From the NCBI GenBank assembly GCA_002476625.1, contig DLLC01000006.1:28439-39395 (forward strand): a stretch of 10,957 nucleotides of DNA, read 5' to 3'. The DNA is from Porphyromonadaceae bacterium UBA7572 (GTDB taxonomy: Bacteria; Bacteroidota; Bacteroidia; Bacteroidales; Muribaculaceae). Shown here piece after piece: positions 5,685-10,957 of this stretch. Position 1 is the stretch's first letter. Each line of letters opens with the position of its first letter. Below the pieces are notes generated by a model. It searched no databases and was not told the origin of the DNA. It saw only the letters and a program-made list of their open reading frames with translations. A program made the position numbers and the translations under genes.

Positions 5685-7196
5685 ATGATAGATTTTACAC
5701 CTTTTGTAAGAAAGCATTTTGTGGCTCGGCTCTACGACCATCTGCGCTACCGCGACTATGCCGACGCTCTGCAGCAGGGCGTGCTGGTGAAGCTCATTGA
5801 GAATGCATCGCTCACCGAGATGGGGAGGAAGTACGATTTCTCCAGTATGCGCACTTACCGCGACTTTGCCACTTCTTTGCCGCTGTATCGCTATGAGGAC
5901 CTTCGCCCGCAAATCATGCGTATGGTCAATGGCGAGGCGAATGTGCTATGGCGGGGCAAGTGCTTCAATTTTGCGCAGTCGTCGGGCACATCCGACGGCA
6001 AGAGCAAGTATATTCCCATCACCGCCGACGCATTGAAGAAGAATCACTACCGTGGCGCGAGCGATGTGGTGAGCCATTACCTTAATCTCAACCCCGACAG
6101 CCGCATTTTCAGCGGCAAGGCGTTCATTTTAGGAGGCAGCTTTGCCAATGAGCTGAATCTGAAGCCTGGCACGCATGTGGGCGACCTCAGTGCCACACTT
6201 ATCCAGAACATCAATCCCTTAGTGAACCTTTTCCGTGTGCCCGGCAAGCGGGTGGCGCTGATGCCCGACTGGCATGAGAAGCTGCCTGCGCTCGTGGAGG
6301 CAGCTCTTAATGAGAATGTCACCAACCTTTCGGGGGTGCCATCGTGGTTTTTGACGGTGCTGAAAGAGGTGATGGCAAAAAAGGGTGTGAGCTGCATTCA
6401 TGAGGTGTGGCCAAATTTAGAGGTGTTTTTCCATGGCGGAATAGCCTTCGCCCCTTATCGTGAGCAATACGAGAAAATATGCGACATGGGCAAGATGCAC
6501 TTCCTCGACACCTACAATGCCAGCGAGGGCTTCTTTGCCGTGCAAAGTTCGTGGGAGACGACAGCCATGCTTCTGCTGCTCGACATAGGTGTGTTCTACG
6601 AGTTTATTCCGGTTGCCGACTCCGCCAGTTCCTCGCCAGATGTGATTCCCGTGTGGGAAGTGGAGGCCGGGCAGACCTACGAAATGGTGATTACCGCATG
6701 CAACGGCCTTTGGCGCTATCGCATTGGCGACACCGTGACCGTGGAGCAGACGCACCCTGTGAAAATAAGGATTGCGGGCCGCACAAAGAGTTTTATCAAC
6801 GCCTTTGGCGAGGAACTGATGGTGCATAACGCCGACGCGGCCATCACCAAGGCCTCTGCGCTCACGGGTGCACAGGTGCTCAACTACACTGCCGCGCCAG
6901 TGTATGCCGGCGATCATTCACGCGGTCGCCACCAGTGGCTTGTGGAGTTTGCCCGAATGCCGTCGTCGAAAGATGAGTTTATGAAAATTCTCGACCAGAG
7001 CCTGCGTGAGGTGAACAGCGACTACGATGCCAAGCGCAGTGGCGGCATCTTCCTCGATGCGCCTGAACTTGTGGTGGCCACGCCTGGACTTTTCGACCGA
7101 TGGCTCGGCTCCACCGGCAAATTAGGCGGACAGCGCAAAATACCGCGCCTGAGCAATAATCGTGACATTATCGAACAAATGCTAAAGATGCAATGA
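5685..7196 (+). CDS. GH3-family acyl-adenylating enzyme
   Basis: A 503-residue cytoplasmic protein of the GH3 family, named after plant enzymes that adenylate a carboxylic acid such as jasmonate or auxin and join it to an amino acid. Family marks are the ATP/AMP-binding loop SSGTSDGKSKYIP (99-111), YNASEGFF (277-284, matching the acidic nucleotide-binding motif), GLWRYRIGDTV (341-351), and the closing GGQRKIPRL (481-489). Length and start (MIDFTPFVRKHF) agree with bacterial members. Bacterial GH3 proteins in Bacteroidota have no settled substrate; adenylation of a carboxylate is the safest statement, while amide formation with an amino acid is inference from the plant family. The gene begins right after a consensus promoter and its TGA overlaps the next ATG, so the two are translationally coupled. 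An in-frame TTG at 5649 falls within the promoter and is rejected as start. Confidence 0.88.
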   Translation: MIDFTPFVRKHFVARLYDHLRYRDYADALQQGVLVKLIENASLTEMGRKYDFSSMRTYRDFATSLPLYRYEDLRPQIMRMVNGEANVLWRGKCFNFAQSSGTSDGKSKYIPITADALKKNHYRGASDVVSHYLNLNPDSRIFSGKAFILGGSFANELNLKPGTHVGDLSATLIQNINPLVNLFRVPGKRVALMPDWHEKLPALVEAALNENVTNLSGVPSWFLTVLKEVMAKKGVSCIHEVWPNLEVFFHGGIAFAPYREQYEKICDMGKMHFLDTYNASEGFFAVQSSWETTAMLLLLDIGVFYEFIPVADSASSSPDVIPVWEVEAGQTYEMVITACNGLWRYRIGDTVTVEQTHPVKIRIAGRTKSFINAFGEELMVHNADAAITKASALTGAQVLNYTAAPVYAGDHSRGRHQWLVEFARMPSSKDEFMKILDQSLREVNSDYDAKRSGGIFLDAPELVVATPGLFDRWLGSTGKLGGQRKIPRLSNNRDIIEQMLKMQ

Positions 7197-7447
7197 TGAG
7201 TGAGAACAGATTTAAGTGGGTGGCGGTGATTTCCACCCTTCCGGTGCTGATGTGGCCGCTGCTGCTTGTGCACATCGACCAGATAGACACTGCCATTGAG
7301 CGCTTCCTGATGCTCGGTATGCCTGTGTTTGGCTTGCTTTGTGGCTATTTGGCCACCTACACCTATCCCGACCGCCCCGCCCTGGCGTGGATTCTGATAG
7401 CTGTGGCATGGCTATCGTATGCCGGTTTTGTGATTATAGGATTATAA
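7193..7447 (+). CDS. Small three-helix membrane protein
   Basis: An 84-residue hydrophobic protein that I do not recognise as a named family. It has three likely membrane helices: about 8-27 (WVAVISTLPVLMWPLLLVHI), 38-55 (FLMLGMPVFGLLCGYLAT) and 63-83. A short charged stretch (DQIDTAIER) separates the first two. Its ATG overlaps the GH3 stop codon as ATGA, a second ATG follows immediately, and the next gene starts 17 bases after its stop. This packing supports a real gene expressed with GH3 and the LTA-synthase-like enzyme, and suggests a helper role at the membrane, but nothing in the sequence shows which. No catalytic motif or signal cleavage site is visible. Confidence 0.7.
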   Translation: MMSENRFKWVAVISTLPVLMWPLLLVHIDQIDTAIERFLMLGMPVFGLLCGYLATYTYPDRPALAWILIAVAWLSYAGFVIIGL

Positions 7448-7464
7448 AAAAAAGAATCTTGACA

Positions 7465-9429
7465 ATGAAGATGATAGCTAAGATATTCCGCACTAATTTA
7501 GGGGCGGCTTTGGTGAATATGCTGATGGCATACGTGGCGTTTATGCTCTCGCGTGTGGCTTTCTTTTTTGAGAACTACTCCACTTTCGCTCCCGATATGA
7601 GCTGGGGGCTGCTGGTGAATATGATAAAAGGCTCATTAGTGTTCGACACCTCCGCCCTTCTCTATATCAATAGCCTTTACCTCGTGCTTATGCTTCTGCC
7701 TTGGGGGCGCAAGGAGAACGCTGGATTTCAGCGCGCGCTCAAATGGCTGTTTGTGACGCTCAACTCCGTGGGCGTGGCCATGAACCTTGGCGATGCGGTG
7801 TATGTGGCCTACACTGGACGCCGCTCCACCATCACCGTTTTCTCTGAGTTTGTGAACGAGAACAACATAGCCTCCATCTTCTTGACCGAATTTGTGAATC
7901 ACTGGTATTTAGTGCTTCTATTCGTGTTGATAGTGGCGCTGATGTGGATTTGCTACCGCAAGCCTGAAAAAAGCGTGTGGGGCAGGCCATGGCGCTATTA
8001 TACGGCACAGAGCGTGGCACTGATAGTGGTGGCGCCACTCGCCATCATAGGCATTCGCGGCAGTGCCACGGCTGGCACTCGCCCGATCACTGTGAGCAAT
8101 GCCAACGAGTATGTGAACCGCCCCATTGAGGGCACTTTGGTGCTCAACACCCCATTCTCCATTATCCGAAGCATCGGAAAAAAGGTGTTTGTCACCCCAT
8201 CGTATATGTCGATGGAGGAGATGCACCGCACCTATGAGCCGATTATCACTCCAGTGAACGACTCGCTCACCACCCGGCAAAAGAAAAATGTGGTGGTGAT
8301 TATCGTGGAGAGTATGGGCAAGGAGTATATCGGAAGCCTGAACCCCACTCTTGAGGGCGGAAAATACAAAGGGTATATGCCGTTTATCGACTCGCTCCTG
8401 CGCAAGAGCCTCACCTTTGAATACACATTCGCCAACGGCCGCATATCAATGGACGCCATGCCGTCGGTGCTGTCGGGCATACCGATGATGGTGGAGCCAT
8501 TCTTCCTCACCCCAGCCTCGCTCAACGAGGTGGGCGGCCTGCCGAAGATGCTCAAGCCGAGAGGGTATTTCAGCGCATTTTTCCATGGCGGGCACAATAT
8601 ATCCATGGGCTTCAGCGCCTTTGCCCACGCCATAGGCTATGAGAAATATTTCGGGCTTAACGAGTATTGCCGCTCGCCGAAGTATGGTGGAATGGACGAT
8701 TTCGACGGCAAATGGGCCATCTGGGACGAGCCATTCCTGCAATACACCCTCGACGAGATTGACACATTTAAGCAGCCGTTCCTGGTGTCGATGTTCACCG
8801 CCTCATCGCACCACCCTTATCACATTCCTGATCAGTATGCTGGAAAAATCACCTCGGCGCCGGGCGGAATGCCTATGTATAAGTGCATTCGCTACACCGA
8901 CATGGCTTTGAGGAAGTTTTTTGAAAGAGCCAGCCGTCAGCCATGGTATCACAACACCATTTTCGTGATAGTGGCCGACCACACCAACCAAAATCAGCAC
9001 GCTTTCTACAAGACCGACCAGGGGCTTTACAGCATACCTATCATATTCTATACGCCCGACGGCAGTCTGCGCCCTGGTATAATGAAGAATGTGATTGCGC
9101 AGCAAACCGATGTAACTCCCACGCTGATGCACATTTTGGGCTACAACAAGCCTTATGTGGCTTTTGGCTGCGACCTCCTGAGCACTCCTGCCGAGAAGAC
9201 TTGGGCATTCAACTACAACAACGGCGTGTACCAGTACTTCAAAGGCGACCTGATGCTCCAGTTCGACGGCACCAAGACGATAGCTCTCTACCGTTTCAAA
9301 ACCGACCCTCTGCTCAAGCACAACCTTGTGGGGCGCCTTCCTGAGCAGGCATCGCTTGAAAAGCAGCTGAAAGCCCTCATTCAGCAGTATATGCACCGCA
9401 TGAACACCAACACCCTCGTGCTCCGCTAA
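7465..9429 (+). CDS. LTA-synthase-like sulfatase-fold membrane enzyme
   Basis: A 654-residue inner-membrane protein of the LtaS/sulfatase group (COG1368-like). The N-terminal ~195 residues hold about five membrane helices (roughly 13-35, 62-79, 93-113, 147-163, 181-197). The rest is a large periplasmic catalytic domain. Motifs of the metal-dependent fold are visible: NVVVIIVESMGKEY (275-288, metal-binding Glu282), NGRISMDAMPSVLSGIP (324-340, containing the putative nucleophile), FFHGGHN (372-378), FDGKWAIWDE (413-422), TASSHHPYH (445-453) and VIVADHTN (501-508, metal-binding Asp-His). Gram-positive relatives move glycerol phosphate from phosphatidylglycerol to lipoteichoic acid. Bacteroidota lack that polymer, so the acceptor is more likely an envelope glycan or lipid; phospho-group transfer is inference. 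The ATG at 7465 is preferred over an upstream in-frame ATG at 7339, because the latter adds an unrelated 42-residue leader inside the preceding gene. Confidence 0.85.
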   Translation: MKMIAKIFRTNLGAALVNMLMAYVAFMLSRVAFFFENYSTFAPDMSWGLLVNMIKGSLVFDTSALLYINSLYLVLMLLPWGRKENAGFQRALKWLFVTLNSVGVAMNLGDAVYVAYTGRRSTITVFSEFVNENNIASIFLTEFVNHWYLVLLFVLIVALMWICYRKPEKSVWGRPWRYYTAQSVALIVVAPLAIIGIRGSATAGTRPITVSNANEYVNRPIEGTLVLNTPFSIIRSIGKKVFVTPSYMSMEEMHRTYEPIITPVNDSLTTRQKKNVVVIIVESMGKEYIGSLNPTLEGGKYKGYMPFIDSLLRKSLTFEYTFANGRISMDAMPSVLSGIPMMVEPFFLTPASLNEVGGLPKMLKPRGYFSAFFHGGHNISMGFSAFAHAIGYEKYFGLNEYCRSPKYGGMDDFDGKWAIWDEPFLQYTLDEIDTFKQPFLVSMFTASSHHPYHIPDQYAGKITSAPGGMPMYKCIRYTDMALRKFFERASRQPWYHNTIFVIVADHTNQNQHAFYKTDQGLYSIPIIFYTPDGSLRPGIMKNVIAQQTDVTPTLMHILGYNKPYVAFGCDLLSTPAEKTWAFNYNNGVYQYFKGDLMLQFDGTKTIALYRFKTDPLLKHNLVGRLPEQASLEKQLKALIQQYMHRMNTNTLVLR

Positions 9430-9439
9430 CCGATTTTTT

Positions 9440-10798
9440 TTATATATAATACTGCTGGATGATGTGGTCCAGTTCGCCTACAAGGTAAAATGGAACATTG
9501 ATGAGCCGGTATGGATTGTGTGAAGGCGAAGGCGTCATGGCGTCTTGCACTGAGAAAGAGCCACTCCAAATTCTTATAGCTGTGATAGGGTGTCCACAGC
9601 AGTTCACGAAAGAATGTAGTGAGCGCAAGTGCGAGTTTGTGCCTGTTTTCACTTCTATTGGTATGACATTTGCCCCGGTAAGCCACACAAAGTCTATTTC
9701 AGCGTCGGCTCCTTTTTTGTCACGAACCCAAAAATGCTGTTCCTCTTTGTAGTGATTGTCAAGCAGCACCCTTAATTCTTGTGCCACAATGTGTTCGGCG
9801 GCATGGCCTCGCCAAGTGTCGAGTAAGTCTTTGTTTTGAAGATACTCTAATTGAATATCGGCAAAAAAATTGACCAGTCCAGTATCCACCCAAATGAGTT
9901 TTGGCGACCTTGTGAGAGCAGGGATGGCGGGTGCTTTTGTTGAGGTAACAGGGTAGTCTAATGTTAGGATAAAGGCCTTTTGAAGCACATCAAGGGCTTC
10001 ATGAATGGCTGTTGATGTGTAGGCACTTCCTGCAAATTTTGCAAAAGTGATGGTTTGACCCGCCAGTGTCCATCCATGTTGCAGAATGTGCCTCATAACG
10101 GCAATCTGCCTTTCATTTTTCCCATAGTGTTCAAGATCTTCTATGTATCCGTTTCGGAGCGATTGAAAAATGGGCGCTAATTCCACGATGTCGTGGTGGT
10201 TTGCATAGTTGGCCACCACTTCTGGCATTCCTCCCACGAGCGCATACTTGTTGAATTGCTTGATAATTTCCTCATGAAGACCAATGTCAATGTGCTCATA
10301 GTCGTGTAGCGTGTCCACCCATTCCTCACCTTTGGTGGCGGCGAGAAATTCTTGGAAATTAAAGGGACGGAGGGTGAGATATTCCACACGTCCAACCGGA
10401 AATGATATGTGACTTTTCACAAGCGACTGAAGGCGCGACCCAGCTGCGATGATAAATAGCCAAGGCGTCTGTTCATAGAAAAACCTGAGCAGTGCCACTG
10501 CTTTTGGATTTTCTTGGATTTCATCAATGAAGATGAGCACTTGTGTGGAATTCTGTTTTTGTATGCCGTTTTTAAGGAAGAGAAATCGCACAAGTGCTTC
10601 CACATCTGTATATTGGTTGAACAATTCTGCATCTTGGTAATTCTCTAAATTTAGGCAGATAAAATGGTCAAACTCTTTGGCAAATTCCTTGACAAGTGTG
10701 GTCTTTCCCACTTGGCGTGCACCACGCAGGACGAGAGGTTTTCTACCTTCTTTATTTTTCCAAATTTTCAGCTTTTCTAACAGAATTCGCTTGTACAT
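9440..10798 (-). CDS. AAA+ ATPase of the DUF4143 family (second copy type)
   Basis: A 452-residue predicted ATPase. It has Walker A GARQVGKTT (26-34), Walker B VLIFIDE (87-93, Asp92 and Glu93), a sensor-like AAGSRLQSL (118-126), the family segment GRVEYLTLRPFNFQEFL (136-152) and GGMPEVV (189-195). The C-terminal DUF4143-type region has AEIDFVW (366-372) followed by IPIEVKTG (379-386), spaced like the D and ExK residues of the PD-(D/E)XK fold. It belongs to the same broad family as the 1228-2361 protein but is about 75 residues longer and differs through most of its length, so it is not a recent duplicate. Its function is unknown. It converges on the LTA-synthase-like gene with a 10-base gap and no clear terminator between them. 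The start ATG (10796-10798) follows a predicted promoter and a tandem-repeat array. Confidence 0.87.
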   Translation of the reverse strand: MYKRILLEKLKIWKNKEGRKPLVLRGARQVGKTTLVKEFAKEFDHFICLNLENYQDAELFNQYTDVEALVRFLFLKNGIQKQNSTQVLIFIDEIQENPKAVALLRFFYEQTPWLFIIAAGSRLQSLVKSHISFPVGRVEYLTLRPFNFQEFLAATKGEEWVDTLHDYEHIDIGLHEEIIKQFNKYALVGGMPEVVANYANHHDIVELAPIFQSLRNGYIEDLEHYGKNERQIAVMRHILQHGWTLAGQTITFAKFAGSAYTSTAIHEALDVLQKAFILTLDYPVTSTKAPAIPALTRSPKLIWVDTGLVNFFADIQLEYLQNKDLLDTWRGHAAEHIVAQELRVLLDNHYKEEQHFWVRDKKGADAEIDFVWLTGANVIPIEVKTGTNSHLRSLHSFVNCCGHPITAIRIWSGSFSVQDAMTPSPSHNPYRLINVPFYLVGELDHIIQQYYI

Positions 10799-10823
10799 AT
10801 CGTAAAATATTAGTTTTCAATTA

Positions 10824-10856
10824 CAAAGGTATAAAATATTTCTAAAGTAGGGGCAA
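10824..10856 (-). promoter_or_regulatory. Predicted promoter of the 9440-10798 ATPase
   Basis: On the minus strand TACCTTTG (10824-10831) matches TAnnTTTG, 25 bases before the start codon. A TTG at 10854-10856 is 22 bp further upstream, slightly more than the usual 19-21 bp. That TTG belongs to the first 33-bp repeat unit, so anything bound to the repeat would cover the -33 region. Confidence 0.5.
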
Positions 10857-10957
10857 GAATTGGGTGATTTCTTTCTAAAGTAGGGGCAAGAATCGGGTAA
10901 ATTTTTTCTAAAGTAGGGGCAAGAATTGGGTGATTTCTTTCTAAAGTAGGGGCAAGA
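10839..10957. repeat. 33-bp tandem repeat array, at least 4 units, cut by window end
   Basis: The motif CTAAAGTAGGGGCAAGA begins at 10842, 10875, 10908 and 10941, an exact 33-bp period. Within each unit, CTAAAGTAGGGGCAAGAAT is invariant where visible. The remaining ~14 bases are nearly the same in units 1 and 3, and unit 2 differs at a few positions. There are no unique spacers. The fourth unit is cut by the window end, so the array may be longer. It lies directly upstream of the minus-strand ATPase promoter, with its edge 7 bp from the -7 box. A 33-bp period is close to three helical turns, so equivalent sites would lie roughly on one face of the DNA. Confidence 0.9.

Noticed and set aside
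7339..7464. Extended N-terminus of the LTA-synthase-like protein
   Set aside because: The extra 42 residues are out-of-frame coding sequence of the small membrane protein and do not resemble the family; ATG 7465 begins just before the first membrane helix.
10839..10957. CRISPR array
   Set aside because: The period is an exact 33 bp, and the parts between the conserved blocks are nearly identical and only ~14 bp long, too short and too similar to be spacers.

Overview
The window looks like a chromosomal segment from an anaerobic gut-type Bacteroidales (Bacteroidota). The pointers are promoter-like TAnnTTTG boxes before several genes, no obvious Shine-Dalgarno sequences, a GH3-family acyl-adenylating enzyme, Bacteroidota-style Fe-S redox proteins, and two AAA+/DUF4143 ATPases. 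Genus cannot be decided from the sequence alone.

Layout. Bases 1-1103 (+) hold housekeeping genes: the 3' end of leucyl-tRNA synthetase, a strong terminator hairpin, and the dITP/XTP pyrophosphatase gene rdgB. Bases 1117-2460 hold an AAA+/DUF4143 ATPase on the minus strand, bracketed by two copies of an unusual ~60-bp palindromic repeat. Bases 2664-5595 (+) hold a two-gene operon: a membrane polyferredoxin that reads as a NapH-like/NapG-like fusion, then a Tat-signal, lipobox-bearing aldo/keto reductase with a C-terminal ferredoxin-like domain. Bases 5685-9429 (+) hold a GH3-family protein, a small three-helix membrane protein whose start overlaps the GH3 stop, and an LTA-synthase-like sulfatase-fold membrane enzyme. 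Bases 9440-10798 (-) hold a second AAA+/DUF4143 ATPase. Upstream of it is a 33-bp tandem repeat with at least four copies that runs off the window end.

How parts may work together. The polyferredoxin and the exported aldo/keto reductase are 4 bases apart and are best read as one electron-transfer chain. The membrane protein would pass electrons to an envelope reductase that has Fe-S clusters and, outside the cytoplasm, no NADPH supply.

The most intriguing non-coding feature is shared by the two ATPases. Each has a predicted -7 box about 20 bp before its start, and 7-8 bp further upstream lies the edge of a repeat array. The two arrays are unrelated in sequence but sit in the same place relative to the promoter. 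This suggests each ATPase is tied to its own repeat as operator or binding target, but that is inference.
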